64,000 bases of DNA from Palsa-189 sp963803735 (GCA_963803735.1 CAWDNV010000001.1:248001-312000), one strand, 5' to 3'. Shown: positions 26,485 to 36,031, numbered from the stretch's first letter. Notes: generated by a model from the sequence alone, not told the origin. Program-made: numbers and translations.

Positions 26485-28749
26485 CTAATAGTGGAAGCGA
26501 TAGCGCAGCTCCGCGTAGACCTCCCGCGGGTTGTTGAAATGAAACCCACCGAAGGTATTGCTGTTGTCGATGAGCAGATGGCTATTGGTGACGTTCAGTG
26601 CATTCACGGAAGCCGAGAAACGTTCTCCAAACGATTTGCCTAGAGCTAGATCGACCGTCGTATGGCCAGGAAGGTAGTCCGGCGGGGCGGCACCATTGTG
26701 AAATCCCGATCCGTAATAGACGTTCCCCGAGATGTACGCCGTCCAGGGAAGCGTCACATCGAAGCCAACATTCAACGTGTTTCGCTGGTCATGATCGAGC
26801 GGCGAATAATCGGGCTGAAAGGAGAAATTCGTCAGACCGCCGGTGATTGCCCCCCTGAATTCTGCGATTTGGTTTGAATACGCCAGATGCATTTGGCCGC
26901 GCCGCCACAGCCGAGGAGACCGCAGTGTTAACTCCCAGCCACGGATCAAGGCGTCCTGAGTGGTAAGCGGAAAGAAGATATTGGTCGAGACCGGGCTGCC
27001 TGCGAAGTCGTAGTTAACGTTGCCGTGATCCAGGAAATTCAGGCTTTTGGTATGAAAAGTATCGATGTCCAGCGCCCAACCCTTGTACGGAATGCCTACG
27101 CCGAACTGATACTCCGTATCTCGCTCGCCCCTCAACGGAATAAATTGCTGCGGAGTCACAAGATCGCCCGGCGTATTCACTAATCCAAGGAGCAGGCCGC
27201 CAACCGTGACTAGGGGAGGAGGCTGATAGAACTGGCCATAAAATCCGCGGAAAACCCAATTGATGCGCGGAATGCGGACCGCAAACCCCGTACGGGGGCT
27301 GGTCGGATTTTCTGTGACGCTCGGGCCGGAGAAATGTGTCTGGCGCACGCCACCGCTTAAGTTCAGCCACGGCGTCACCGCGAACTTATCTTCAACAAAT
27401 ACCGCCTCGACGTTCCCCGGCACGATCTCCCTATCGGAGACGGGCAAATTGGAGCCGTCATTGAACAGCACCCCGAAAAATTGGTTATCGTGCTGCCAGA
27501 AGCCGTAGAAACCGCCTTGGAGAGTATTTCGCGCCACGGTTACGCTAAGAGTTGTCTGTGCGCCAACATAATTCGAGGCCCGATGGTCGGTGATCGCGTT
27601 GGGAAAGTCATTCGGAGAGCTGTCGTAATTCGAACTATTGAAGTGGTAGAAGGGCGAAACGGTGAGCAGCCCGCTGTGGCTCATCGTGTGAACCCAGGAA
27701 AAGTTTAAGTAGCCATCGGCTTCATGCTGGTTGTCCACCTGGATCACGCCATTGGCCACATCGAGCGGAGAGATCGGCATCTGGTAATAATCTCGGCGCA
27801 GGGAGCCCACCAGACGCAACTGATCCTTCGGGTCCACGTTGAAGATCAGTGAGCCGAATCCGCCGTAGCCGTTATCGGCGTCGTGAATTACCTGGGCTAC
27901 CGGCGTTTCCAATCCAAGATCGCTGCGATTACCGTTGATGCTGGCGTAATAAGCGAGGCGCTGTGTGTGTCCGCCGCAGTTGATCTGGTCGTTGGTTTGA
28001 TAAAAATTTCCGAAGCTCAACACCACATCGCATTCTCGGTCGCGTTCGAAACCGGTGCGCGGGACGGCATTGAAGACTCCATAAGTGCGATCCCCATAAT
28101 CGGCATCGTAACTGCCGCGTTGCACCTCCACGGTGTCCAGATCTTTAGGATCAACCTGGGGTCCGACATTACTGGCTATGTTCGTATTGGGGACGGGAAC
28201 CCCATCAATCAGCCAACTGTATTGATGTCCGCCGCGGATGTGGAGCATGTCGTGCACCATGTAAGCTCCGGGAACGTAGTCTGTGATCATGGACAAGCTA
28301 TTAGTCCGGTCGGCGCCTGGCGTGAGTTGAATATCCTGCCGGCTCAGCGTGGTTGTGGGCGTCACGCTCTCCGTTGGTGCGCTTATCGCTTCCCCGGTAA
28401 CTGTGGTGGTTTGGTTCACGCCGGCCACGGCCAGCTCGAAATGAAGCACAGGGCTCGTGTCGGATTGGACGACCAGGGTTTGTTGTTGTTGCTGGAACCC
28501 TTCCAGCATTACGGAGACTGTGTAGTTGCCAATGGGCACGGCGCTGAATTCAAATTCTCCGCTCTGGTTTGTTTTCTGGACTTGCGTCCAGTCGGAATCC
28601 TGAGCTTTCAGCGTGACCGTCGCGCCTGCAATGGGCAGGTGCTGCGAATCGTGAACGATGCCTCGTACCGTGCCGAAAATCGTGGCGTGCGACGAAACGG
28701 CCAATGCGAGAGAATAGAGAATGACTACAGCAAGTCTAACGGTGCGCAT
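26485..28749 (-). CDS. TonB-dependent outer-membrane receptor with carboxypeptidase-regulatory-like domain
   Basis: 754 residues from the ATG at 28749 (AAGGAG upstream), where a clean signal peptide begins; a frame open to 29037 adds 96 unconvincing residues. After the signal, residues ~25-105 form a carboxypeptidase-regulatory-like beta-sandwich ('GTVRGIVHDSQHLPIAGATVTL'). Next comes a plug ('IRGGHQYSWLIDGVPVPN', 'LDTVEVQRGSYDADYGDRT') and a long beta-barrel ending in 'EVYAELRYRFHY', with the aromatic C-terminus needed for assembly. It imports a large or scarce substrate with TonB energy. The gene just upstream on the same strand encodes a Cys/His/Met-rich secreted protein, which hints at a metal. 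Confidence 0.88.
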   Translation of the reverse strand: MRTVRLAVVILYSLALAVSSHATIFGTVRGIVHDSQHLPIAGATVTLKAQDSDWTQVQKTNQSGEFEFSAVPIGNYTVSVMLEGFQQQQQTLVVQSDTSPVLHFELAVAGVNQTTTVTGEAISAPTESVTPTTTLSRQDIQLTPGADRTNSLSMITDYVPGAYMVHDMLHIRGGHQYSWLIDGVPVPNTNIASNVGPQVDPKDLDTVEVQRGSYDADYGDRTYGVFNAVPRTGFERDRECDVVLSFGNFYQTNDQINCGGHTQRLAYYASINGNRSDLGLETPVAQVIHDADNGYGGFGSLIFNVDPKDQLRLVGSLRRDYYQMPISPLDVANGVIQVDNQHEADGYLNFSWVHTMSHSGLLTVSPFYHFNSSNYDSSPNDFPNAITDHRASNYVGAQTTLSVTVARNTLQGGFYGFWQHDNQFFGVLFNDGSNLPVSDREIVPGNVEAVFVEDKFAVTPWLNLSGGVRQTHFSGPSVTENPTSPRTGFAVRIPRINWVFRGFYGQFYQPPPLVTVGGLLLGLVNTPGDLVTPQQFIPLRGERDTEYQFGVGIPYKGWALDIDTFHTKSLNFLDHGNVNYDFAGSPVSTNIFFPLTTQDALIRGWELTLRSPRLWRRGQMHLAYSNQIAEFRGAITGGLTNFSFQPDYSPLDHDQRNTLNVGFDVTLPWTAYISGNVYYGSGFHNGAAPPDYLPGHTTVDLALGKSFGERFSASVNALNVTNSHLLIDNSNTFGGFHFNNPREVYAELRYRFHY

Positions 28750-28820
28750 AGGCTCCTTTAGCAGGGCGCGCCCCTCGTCAGCAGAGGGGAGTAGGTTATG
28801 AGTTGTAGGGTCTGACTTCG

Positions 28821-29180
28821 CTATGCGGTTAGCAGAAGACGGGGTGGCGGAGACTCCATACGGCGCTCTGCATCCGGAAAGAAGGACGGAAGGAAGGGAA
28901 TGGCCAGCTCGCTCCGGGAATCGCTTTGCAAAATCAGAGGAGCGGAGAGCGTAAAAACGATCGCAGCGGTGTAATGGGCGGCGGCTTGTACCGGGCAAGG
29001 TTTCAACGCGGCGATTGGCTTCCCACCCATATCGCAACTCGGCGCCTCGTGTTTCTCAGCGTGCATGGGGCACATGACGCCATTGCAGCAATCGAACGCC
29101 AAAGAGATGGAATCGAGCCCGCTCGGCGCGATCGTCAGCGCCAGCGTCAACACTCCGATAACTGCTAGAAACCTTCGCAT
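28821..29180 (-). CDS. Secreted Cys/His/Met-rich protein upstream of the TonB receptor
   Basis: 119 residues with a signal peptide (about 1-20). Soon after it come 'CCNGVMCPMHAEKHEAPSCDMGG' and 'CPVQ', i.e. paired Cys, CPMH and CDM, an array that could bind soft metals such as copper. A second hydrophobic stretch ('YTAAIVFTLSAPLIL', about 70-84) could anchor it to the membrane. The tail is Pro/Arg-rich. No family is recognised with certainty; the motif recalls small copper-related membrane proteins. It lies 71 bases upstream of the TonB receptor and is probably co-transcribed with it. Confidence 0.6.
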   Translation of the reverse strand: MRRFLAVIGVLTLALTIAPSGLDSISLAFDCCNGVMCPMHAEKHEAPSCDMGGKPIAALKPCPVQAAAHYTAAIVFTLSAPLILQSDSRSELAIPFLPSFFPDAERRMESPPPRLLLTA

Positions 29181-29304
29181 CGCGTCTTCTACCCGTCCTG
29201 TATGCTAATCCCTTTGCGTAAATTAATGCAAACTCGGTGTGCCATTGGTCGAATTTCCGCTGCTAAGGCTTGACAGCCGCGACCATCACCGATATAGAAA
29301 ACGC

Positions 29305-29721
29305 ATGGCTCAATCCTTTCTTGTTTTCGACTTCGGCTCCGATGAGGAGTTAGCACAACAAGCGCGGCACAAAGTGGATGGCTGGAAGCAGGGTTTCCGG
29401 TTAGACAAAAAACTATTGCTGAAATTCAACCGTAGCGATGCGTCTGAAGCTAGCGAGAAAGCTGACGAGGAAAAGGACGCTCAAAGCGAAAAGAAAGGTG
29501 ATGCAAAATCTCGGCGCAAGAAAGCGGCAGAGACGTCCGCAAAGGAGCACATCCAGTTGATCATTCGTCTGGATTTCTCAGATCACGAGCGCCTGTCTTA
29601 TCAGAGGTGGCTCGAGCGCATCCCTGCTGAAGTTCCGTTTAAAGACGCACAGTCCAAGATCATTCGGCAGAATGATGCGGAATTCGCCGGGACCGCAGAG
29701 CGTTTCGAGTCGTTATCTTGA
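29305..29721 (+). CDS. Conserved-looking protein of unknown function
   Basis: 138 residues from the ATG at 29305 ('MAQSFLVFDFGSDEEL'); a longer in-frame start at 29239 lacks support. The N-terminus (1-45) and C-terminus (90-138) look folded, joined by a highly charged Lys/Glu/Asp linker (about 50-90) probably disordered. No signal peptide or membrane segment. It lies divergently from the receptor gene pair. Function unknown. Confidence 0.6.
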   Translation: MAQSFLVFDFGSDEELAQQARHKVDGWKQGFRLDKKLLLKFNRSDASEASEKADEEKDAQSEKKGDAKSRRKKAAETSAKEHIQLIIRLDFSDHERLSYQRWLERIPAEVPFKDAQSKIIRQNDAEFAGTAERFESLS

Positions 29722-29837
29722 AACCTCGTCTTTTGAAAGGTTTGGGGCTTAAGGCATAGGTTCGGCTGAAGCGTGATCTAGGGTTTAGCTCCACTGCAAT
29801 CTCGTGTAAGCCCCCGAATCCCGGGGCTTGCGCATCA

Positions 29838-29846
29838 GTTATAATG
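29838..29846 (+). promoter_or_regulatory. Possible -10 box of the E1 dehydrogenase gene
   Basis: GTTATAATG contains a perfect TATAAT at 29840-29845, about 38 bases before the start codon at 29884. The -35 region 17 bases upstream is not recognisable, and just before lies a 7-bp hairpin (AAGCCCC / GGGGCTT, 29809-29829), which may belong to termination of the upstream gene. Weak support. Confidence 0.35.
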
Positions 29847-29883
29847 GAGTTTGGCGAAGCTTCTTTGCCAGAGGTGAAGCTGC

Positions 29884-32040
29884 ATGGCTGTGCAAGCGCA
29901 CCCGAAGATCGGCACAGTTCCTACCCACAATTATCACGGACTCCAGCCCAGCGACCTTATTCGAATGTACCGGTTGATGTATTTGTCCCGGCGCCTCGAC
30001 GACCGTGAAATTCAGCTCAAGCGCCAGCACAAGATCTATTTCCAGATCAGTGGAGCGGGACATGAAGCGGTGTTGGTGGCTGCTGGGCAGGTTCTGCGGC
30101 CCGCCCACGACTGGTTCTTTGCCTATTACCGCGATCAGGCTCTGTGTTTGAGTCTGGGACTCACGCCTCGGGAGATGCTTCTGCAAGCCGTTGGAGCGAA
30201 GGATGACCCCTCTTCCGGCGGAAATCAAATGCCCTCGCATTGGGGCAAGCCCGAGCTAAATATCGTTACGCGCTCGTCCACGGCCGGAATGCAGTGGCTG
30301 CAAGCGGTGGGCGCGGCGGAAGCGTCGATCTATTTCGAACGGCATCCGCAGGCGCTCGATCAAGCGCAACACGCGCCGTTGGGCGAATCGGTGCGGCACA
30401 GTTCCGACGAAATCGTTTACGTTTCTGGCGGTGACGGCATGACGAGCCAGGGCGAATTTTTCGAAGCCCTGAACGCCTCATGCTTGAATCGCTTGCCTGT
30501 GCTCTTTCTGGTGGAAGACAACGGCTTTGCCATTTCTGTGCCGGTCGAGGCGCAGACCGCTGGCGGCAGTATTTCGAGGCTCGTCCGGGACTTTCCCGAT
30601 CTGCTCGTCCAGGAATGCGACGGGACCGATCCCTTGGCGAGTTATGACGTCATGCGGCGGGCCGCGGAGTATTGCCGCGCGCGCAAAGGACCAGCGCTCG
30701 TTCACGCGCACGTGACGCGGCCTTATTCGCATTCGCTCTCGGATGACGAGAAGCTTTACAAAACATCCCAAGAGCGCGAAGAGGAAGCGCATCGCGATCC
30801 CATCCCGAGGTTTGGTCTCTTTCTCGTGCGTGAAGGCATTCTCGACGAGCACGAGTTGGAACGCCTCGAGGCGGAAGTGGATCGCGAAGTCCTGGAAGCT
30901 ACCGATCTTGCGCTCGCGGCCGAGTTGCCGTCCGAAAAATCTATTTTGCAATGCATCTATTCCCCTGACGTAGATCCCACCTCCGCTCGATTCGAGTCAG
31001 AACCGAAATTCGCCGGCGAACCAAAAACCATGCTGGAGATGATTCCAGCCACGCTGGCCGACGAGATGGAGCGCGATGCCCGAATCGTGGTGTTCGGCGA
31101 AGACGTGGCCGATTGCAGCCGCGAAGAGAATCTGAAGGAGGTCAAGGGCAAAGGGGGTGTCTTCAAAGCGACCGCCGGGCTGCAACGGCGTTTCGGATCG
31201 GATCGCGTCTTTAATTCGCCGCTCGCGGAGGCTGCCATTGCCGGACGCGCGATTGGCATGGCTATCCGCGGCATGAAGCCGGTCGCTGAAATGCAGTTCT
31301 TCGATTACATCTGGCCGGCGATGATGCAAATTCGCGACGAATTGGTTGTGACCCGCTGGCGCTCGGGTGGCCACTTCAAGGCGCCTGCAGTGATTCGCGC
31401 GGCAATTGGGGGCTATCTCACGGGCGGCGGACCCTACCACAGCCAATCCGGCGAAGTCATCTTTACTCATTTGCCGGGGCTTCGCGTCGTCATGCCCTCA
31501 ACCGCGCTCGAGCTTTGCGGTTTATTGCGCACGGCCATCCGTTCCGATGATCCGGTTCTGTTTCTGGAGCACAAGCATCTCTACCGCCAACCGTACAATC
31601 GTTCGCCTTATCCCGGTCCCGATTTCACGATTCCTTTCGGCAAAGCCCGCATCGTTCGCCCAGGCACCGACCTCAGCATCGTCACTTATGGCGCTATGGT
31701 GCATCGAGCCGAAGTGGCAGCAGCCGAACTCCAGCGTGAGGGTATCTCCCTCGAAATTCTAGACCTCAGATCGCTGTCGCCTTACGATTGGGAAGCCATT
31801 GTCAGCACCGTGACAAAGACAAACCGGGTCATCGTTGCTTACGAAGATATGCGTTCCTGGGGCTACGGAGCGGAGATTGCTGCGCGCATCGCCGATGAAT
31901 TGTTTCAGGACTTGGACGCTCCAGTGCGGCGCGTGGCCGCTCTGGACACCTTCTGCGCTTACCAACCACAGCTTGAAGAAAAAATACTGCCCCAGAGTAG
32001 GGAGATAGCAAGGGCCGTTCGAGAATTGGCAACTTTCTAA
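29884..32040 (+). CDS. Fused 2-oxo acid dehydrogenase E1 (alpha + beta), branched-chain type
   Basis: 718 residues, the usual alpha and beta chains in one protein. The alpha part (1-~360) has the thiamine-diphosphate motif 'SGGDGMTSQGEFFEALN' ... 'FLVEDNGFAIS'. The beta part (~380-718) has 'VFGEDVADCS', 'GVFKATAGL', 'RVFNSPLAEAAIAG', 'MQFFDYIWPAMMQI' and 'FLEHKHLYR'. The enzyme decarboxylates a 2-oxo acid (branched-chain type is closest by overall pattern) and passes the acyl group to the lipoyl E2. E2 and E3 genes are not here. Single-chain alpha/beta E1 proteins are common in Acidobacteriota and Bacteroidota. Confidence 0.88.
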   Translation: MAVQAHPKIGTVPTHNYHGLQPSDLIRMYRLMYLSRRLDDREIQLKRQHKIYFQISGAGHEAVLVAAGQVLRPAHDWFFAYYRDQALCLSLGLTPREMLLQAVGAKDDPSSGGNQMPSHWGKPELNIVTRSSTAGMQWLQAVGAAEASIYFERHPQALDQAQHAPLGESVRHSSDEIVYVSGGDGMTSQGEFFEALNASCLNRLPVLFLVEDNGFAISVPVEAQTAGGSISRLVRDFPDLLVQECDGTDPLASYDVMRRAAEYCRARKGPALVHAHVTRPYSHSLSDDEKLYKTSQEREEEAHRDPIPRFGLFLVREGILDEHELERLEAEVDREVLEATDLALAAELPSEKSILQCIYSPDVDPTSARFESEPKFAGEPKTMLEMIPATLADEMERDARIVVFGEDVADCSREENLKEVKGKGGVFKATAGLQRRFGSDRVFNSPLAEAAIAGRAIGMAIRGMKPVAEMQFFDYIWPAMMQIRDELVVTRWRSGGHFKAPAVIRAAIGGYLTGGGPYHSQSGEVIFTHLPGLRVVMPSTALELCGLLRTAIRSDDPVLFLEHKHLYRQPYNRSPYPGPDFTIPFGKARIVRPGTDLSIVTYGAMVHRAEVAAAELQREGISLEILDLRSLSPYDWEAIVSTVTKTNRVIVAYEDMRSWGYGAEIAARIADELFQDLDAPVRRVAALDTFCAYQPQLEEKILPQSREIARAVRELATF

Positions 32041-32083
32041 TCTAGGGTCTGTGATCTGCCAAAAGATTAGGAAGGTTTCTCAG

Positions 32084-32509
32084 TTAAGCTTTGGCTTTTG
32101 CTTTGCCAGCGCGTTCGAAAGTCGCTCCATCCACGGAGAGCATTCCTGCCCCCACGGTGAAGAGTGCAAAACAGGCGACACCCAGCATCAGCGGCAGGCC
32201 GTAACCTTCCACGTTGTAAATTCCCGAATGCGGTAAGCTGACCTTCCATATGGCAATGCCTATCTGAATTGCCAATAGCAGGCCGACAACCCGAGTGAGT
32301 AGCCCCAGAACGAGTAAGAAGCCGCCGAAGAGTTCCAATGAGCCCGCGATGTATGCGAAGTACGATGGGAATCCTTGCTTGGGGAACCATGCGAGCCAGT
32401 TCCCGGGTGCGCCAAAAAGCTTGTCGTAACCTGTAGAGAGGAAGATTGCAGCAACCCCCAGTCGTAGCACAAGCAAACCAAGCGGCTTCAGTTTTTCAGA
32501 AATTTGCAT
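32084..32509 (-). CDS. DoxX-family membrane protein
   Basis: 141 residues with four hydrophobic helices. 'LRLGVAAIFLSTGYDKLFG' at the start, then 'AGSLELFGGFLLVLGLLTRVVGLLLAIQIG' and 'GYGLPLMLGVACFALFTVGAG', the usual DoxX/DoxD pattern with the conserved GxxKL. Function of these proteins is not settled; some take part in thiol or redox stress responses at the membrane. It converges with the E1 gene. Confidence 0.85.
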   Translation of the reverse strand: MQISEKLKPLGLLVLRLGVAAIFLSTGYDKLFGAPGNWLAWFPKQGFPSYFAYIAGSLELFGGFLLVLGLLTRVVGLLLAIQIGIAIWKVSLPHSGIYNVEGYGLPLMLGVACFALFTVGAGMLSVDGATFERAGKAKAKA

Positions 32510-32714
32510 CGTTTACCTCGGCGCGCCGATTGTAACAAAGCCCGTGTTCCTGACAGGTTGTATCTCGCGCTAGCCAACGAAGAAAGCACAGCCCTGACGG
32601 ATCGTGTAGAATTCATCCCAGTGTGTGCTTTAGCCTGGAAAAAAGTACGATCGCGTCAGACGCGACGTCGCATTCGACACCAAACGTGCTTCGGTGCTCG
32701 CCGGTGAGGAAGTC

Positions 32715-33743
32715 ATGAGTCCCCGGCGTTGGCTTCTGATCATCCTTCTCGTTGCGCTCATCGCTGGAGTATGGTGGGCACGCCGCAATCGCTCGCACTA
32801 TCCTGACGCCTATATCGCAGATCAAAGCGCGACGCTTTGGAGCGCAACGGCCCAAGTACGCCGTCAGGTCGGGACTTTGGGTTACGGCGAAAAAGTGAGC
32901 GTTCTCGGTCGCGCCGGTGAATTAACAGAAGTGCGGTCGACCGACGGAACTGAAGGCTGGGTAGATACTCACTTACTGATGACCCCGGCTCTTTGGAGCC
33001 AGGTTGGCGACCTGATCTCCAACGCGCAGAAAATGCCAGTGCAGGCCAAAGGGCATACGCGGACGATCAGTAACGTGCATCTCGAGCCGGGCCGGGATTC
33101 GTCGCGCATCTTTCAATTTGGGCGCAATGTTCCCGTGGTCGTCTTGCGTCGTCAGGTGGCCGCCACTTCTCACGCTGCCGCCGAGGAAAGCCATGCGAGC
33201 GATGAAGCAGCATCTTCCGCCGAGGAAAAATCTGATGTGGAGGATTGGTCTCTCGTTCTATATTCGCAGGTTAAAGCGGAGTCGAGTCCATCTTCGGCTG
33301 GAAGCCAGCTTAAGAATGGCCCGGCCATTCCCATCGCCGGTTGGGTCCTTTCGCGTTTCGTGGAGCTCGATCCTCCGTCGCCGATCGGCGATTATACGGC
33401 TGCAGCAGGGAAGCGGATTGTGGGTTGGCTACAGCTCAATACAGTGCCCGATCCCAGCGGTGACAAGCCGCAATACGTGGTTGCAGCCGCCAAGAGCGGC
33501 GAAGGCCAGTCATGTGACTTCACCTCCATCCGCGTGTACACCTGGGGCGCGGTCCGCATGCGGTACGAAACTTCTTTCGCGGACAACAAAGTGTGCGGCC
33601 GGTTTCCAGTGCGCGTCAGCCAGACGCCTGCCGGTCCCGAGTTTCGCTTTACCGACGACAAGAACCCCGAACGCGCTTACCGGCTGATGGGAACGGTAGT
33701 GCGCCGGCTCACGCCCGCCGGCACAGTTCGAAAGCCGAAATAG
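32715..33743 (+). CDS. Membrane-anchored protein with bacterial SH3 domain
   Basis: 342 residues from the ATG at 32715, preceded by GTGAGGA; the in-frame GTG at 32694 gives no better signal. A single N-terminal membrane helix (~6-22) is followed by a bacterial SH3 domain ('TLGYGEKVSVLGRAGELTEVRSTDGTEGWVDTHLL', ~50-95), a second region with 'LEPGRDSSRIFQFGRNVPVVVL' that may be a further SH3-like fold, an Ala/Ser/Glu-rich linker, and a beta-rich C-terminal domain. Such proteins usually bind cell-wall material in the periplasm. It precedes the NHL-repeat lipoprotein gene by 108 bases. Confidence 0.7.
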   Translation: MSPRRWLLIILLVALIAGVWWARRNRSHYPDAYIADQSATLWSATAQVRRQVGTLGYGEKVSVLGRAGELTEVRSTDGTEGWVDTHLLMTPALWSQVGDLISNAQKMPVQAKGHTRTISNVHLEPGRDSSRIFQFGRNVPVVVLRRQVAATSHAAAEESHASDEAASSAEEKSDVEDWSLVLYSQVKAESSPSSAGSQLKNGPAIPIAGWVLSRFVELDPPSPIGDYTAAAGKRIVGWLQLNTVPDPSGDKPQYVVAAAKSGEGQSCDFTSIRVYTWGAVRMRYETSFADNKVCGRFPVRVSQTPAGPEFRFTDDKNPERAYRLMGTVVRRLTPAGTVRKPK

Positions 33744-33851
33744 TCACGACTTCTTCTCGCCCAATCGTGGCTGTTTCGCACGTTGTGCTGAATTTCATGA
33801 CTTGCGCCGACGCGCGATTATGCTAATTTTGGGGCGCCACATTCACCTGAC

Positions 33852-34802
33852 TTGCGTCGCACTAGGCTCTATTCACGCCGCTGTATTTGGTTCTGGGTTG
33901 CGCTAATCGCTTTTTCCGCGCTTTCTGGATGCTCGCACGCCCGCTCGCAGGCGGTCAGCGCAGTCAAACCTCCGCCCATCGAATTTGTCCAGGAATGGGG
34001 AGTTCGCGGCATTGAGCCCGGCCAATTTGAAAACCCGATCGGCCCCGCGCTCGACCCCATCGGCCGGGTTTACTTTGCCGACCGCGCGACAAGCTTCGTA
34101 CAGAAGTTTGAAGCCGCCGGAATACCTCTGCTCTGCTTTGTAAGCGCCGCAGCGCGCACCGCCGATGCCATTGCGGTAGATTCCGGCGGTGCCATCTATG
34201 TGGCGAATTCACGCACCGGCACCATGCAGTTGTTTTTTCCGGAAGGCGACCCGTTACGCGCGCTGCGCTTTGCTCCGCGGCGCAATTACGATGGCGCATT
34301 TTTCTTTAGTATCGATGCAGATGGAAGAATCTATGTGCCCGATCCAGCAGGCTCGCGCGTACAGGTTTTCAACAGCCATGGCCAGCTTTTGCGGATTTGG
34401 AGGGTGCTGTCCGATGCTTCGGAGAAATCGGCGCATCCCTTCGCTGCAATAGCGAACAATGACGCCGTGTACGTCGGAGATGCCGACCGCGGGCGTATCC
34501 TGAAATTCACTCGCGACGGTGTGCAGAGCGAAGGTTTCAAATCGCCGGATTCGTCCGGCGATTCCCGCTTGCTGGGATTAGCCGCTGCAGGCAAACACGT
34601 CTTCGCGTTGCGAGGGTCTCCGGTGCGACTCGAGGTTTGGAGTGAAGAGGGCCACCGCGAACTCATCGATACGCTGGGAAATCGGCTTTCTGGGGTAGAA
34701 TCCGCAGCTTATCTCGCTGCGGATGGAGTTGGTGATTTGATCGTGCTCGATTCGGATGCGCGCCGCGTGCTTCGTTTTCGGATGCATCTCGATTTGCCTT
34801 GA
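33852..34802 (+). CDS. NHL-repeat lipoprotein
   Basis: 316 residues from a TTG. N-terminal lipoprotein signal with lipobox 'LSGCSH', so it is lipidated and probably faces the periplasm. After it come NHL/six-bladed-propeller repeats, for example 'GQFENPIGPALDPIGRVYFADRA', 'AIAVDSGGAIYVANSRTG', 'SIDADGRIYVPDPAGSRVQVFN' and 'VGDLIVLDSDARRVLRF'-like segments. Such propellers bind ligands or proteins; no catalytic residues are evident. 13 bases separate it from the ornithine cyclodeaminase-like gene, so the two may be co-transcribed. Confidence 0.75.
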   Translation: MRRTRLYSRRCIWFWVALIAFSALSGCSHARSQAVSAVKPPPIEFVQEWGVRGIEPGQFENPIGPALDPIGRVYFADRATSFVQKFEAAGIPLLCFVSAAARTADAIAVDSGGAIYVANSRTGTMQLFFPEGDPLRALRFAPRRNYDGAFFFSIDADGRIYVPDPAGSRVQVFNSHGQLLRIWRVLSDASEKSAHPFAAIANNDAVYVGDADRGRILKFTRDGVQSEGFKSPDSSGDSRLLGLAAAGKHVFALRGSPVRLEVWSEEGHRELIDTLGNRLSGVESAAYLAADGVGDLIVLDSDARRVLRFRMHLDLP

Positions 34803-34815
34803 GGTTGGTGCCGCA

Positions 34816-35787
34816 ATGCCTGTGATACTGACGGAGCAAGACGTTCGAACGCTGCTCGACATGCCTGCGGCCATTCGCGTCGTCGAGGAATCGTTGCAAC
34901 GCCAGGCCGCAGGCGATGGCTGGATCCACCCCAGGCGCCGGCTGGCTTTGCCTGAGCGCGTCTTCCTGAACTACATGTTCGCGGCCGACCAAAAAGCGGG
35001 CTGGATGGGCGCAAAGCTCTACTCGGTCGCCCATGGCGTCGCGCGTTTTATTGTCTTGCTCTATCGCGCGGATAGCGGCGAATTGGCCGCTTTGATCGAA
35101 GCCGATTACCTTGGACAGGTGCGCACCGGAGCTGCTAGCGCGGTAGCGACGAAATATATGGCCCGCCCCGATGCGCGCGTGCTCGGAATCATTGGCACCG
35201 GCACGCAAGCGCGTACGCAACTCGCCGCGGTCTGCGAAGGCCGTGAATTGGCGACCATCCGCGCTTTTGGCCGCGACCGCACTAGACTCGAGACTTACTG
35301 CCGCGAAATGACAGACAAATTGCGCAGGCCCGTTACGCCCGCGGCATCAGCCGAAGAGACGGTGCGCGGGGCTGACATCCTGATCACTGCGACGACGGCC
35401 ATGAATCCGGTCGTTTCGGGCGGCTGGCTCGCTCCCGGAACCCACATCAATGCCATCGGCGCAAATTTTGCGCAGAAGAGGGAATTGGAAACTGACGCCG
35501 TCGATCGCGCCGCCATCATCGCCGTGGATTCGATCCAGCAGGCCAATATCGAATCGGGCGACCTGATCCAGGCTTTCGGGGACGATAACGCCCGTTGGCA
35601 ACAGGTGCGCGAATTGTGCGAAATCGTGGCGGGGAAGCGCCCGGGCCGAAAGAGCCCGGAGCAGATCACGCTTTTTAAATCAAACGGAATTGCCTCGTGG
35701 GATTTGGCCGCTGCCGCTTACATTTTTGAGTGTGCGGAAAAGAAAGGCCTCGGCAGCAAGTTGGAATTCGGTGGCAGAAACAGGTAA
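34816..35787 (+). CDS. Ornithine cyclodeaminase / mu-crystallin family protein
   Basis: 323 residues from the ATG at 34816 (GAGGTTGG nearby). The family layout is complete: an N-terminal substrate domain with 'HPRRRLALP' and 'GAKLYSV', 'YLGQVRTGAASAVATKYMA' with the conserved RTGA, a Rossmann site 'LGIIGTGTQARTQLAAV', and 'GTHINAIGANFAQKRELE'. Members are NAD(P)H-dependent enzymes that act on amino or imino acids (ornithine cyclodeaminase, alanine dehydrogenase, ketimine reductase); the exact reaction is not visible. Its stop lies one base from the end of the convergent anti-sigma gene. Confidence 0.87.
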   Translation: MPVILTEQDVRTLLDMPAAIRVVEESLQRQAAGDGWIHPRRRLALPERVFLNYMFAADQKAGWMGAKLYSVAHGVARFIVLLYRADSGELAALIEADYLGQVRTGAASAVATKYMARPDARVLGIIGTGTQARTQLAAVCEGRELATIRAFGRDRTRLETYCREMTDKLRRPVTPAASAEETVRGADILITATTAMNPVVSGGWLAPGTHINAIGANFAQKRELETDAVDRAAIIAVDSIQQANIESGDLIQAFGDDNARWQQVRELCEIVAGKRPGRKSPEQITLFKSNGIASWDLAAAAYIFECAEKKGLGSKLEFGGRNR

Positions 35788-35788
35788 A

Positions 35789-36031
35789 TCAGGTGGTGGG
35801 TCTGCGTCCCAGGCGATTGATCAGGGCTTGGTGCAATCGTTCGCGTATGTCGTTGGGGAGGGGAAGCGGCTGGGTGCTGTAATAAATCTCGATTGTTTTT
35901 CGCGTTGTATCCACGATAAGCCGGCAGTCTTGACAGCGCTGCAGATGAATTTCGATTTCAGTTAGAGTTTCGACCGTCAGTTCGCCATCCAGATAATCGG
36001 AGATTTCGCGAATCAGTCCTTTACAGTTCAT
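35789..36031 (-). CDS. Zinc-finger anti-sigma factor
   Basis: 80 residues. N-terminal anti-sigma zinc finger: 'MNCKGLIREISDYLDGEL' and 'IEIHLQRCQDC' (H-x3-C-x2-C). There is no membrane helix, so it is a soluble ZAS protein that would sense a cytoplasmic cue. It overlaps the 3' end of the ECF sigma gene by four bases (ATGA), which supports a sigma/anti-sigma pair. Confidence 0.8.
   Translation of the reverse strand: MNCKGLIREISDYLDGELTVETLTEIEIHLQRCQDCRLIVDTTRKTIEIYYSTQPLPLPNDIRERLHQALINRLGRRPTT

Noticed and set aside
27883..28761. 292-residue plus-strand open frame
   Set aside because: Antisense to the well-supported TonB receptor gene; no domain seen.
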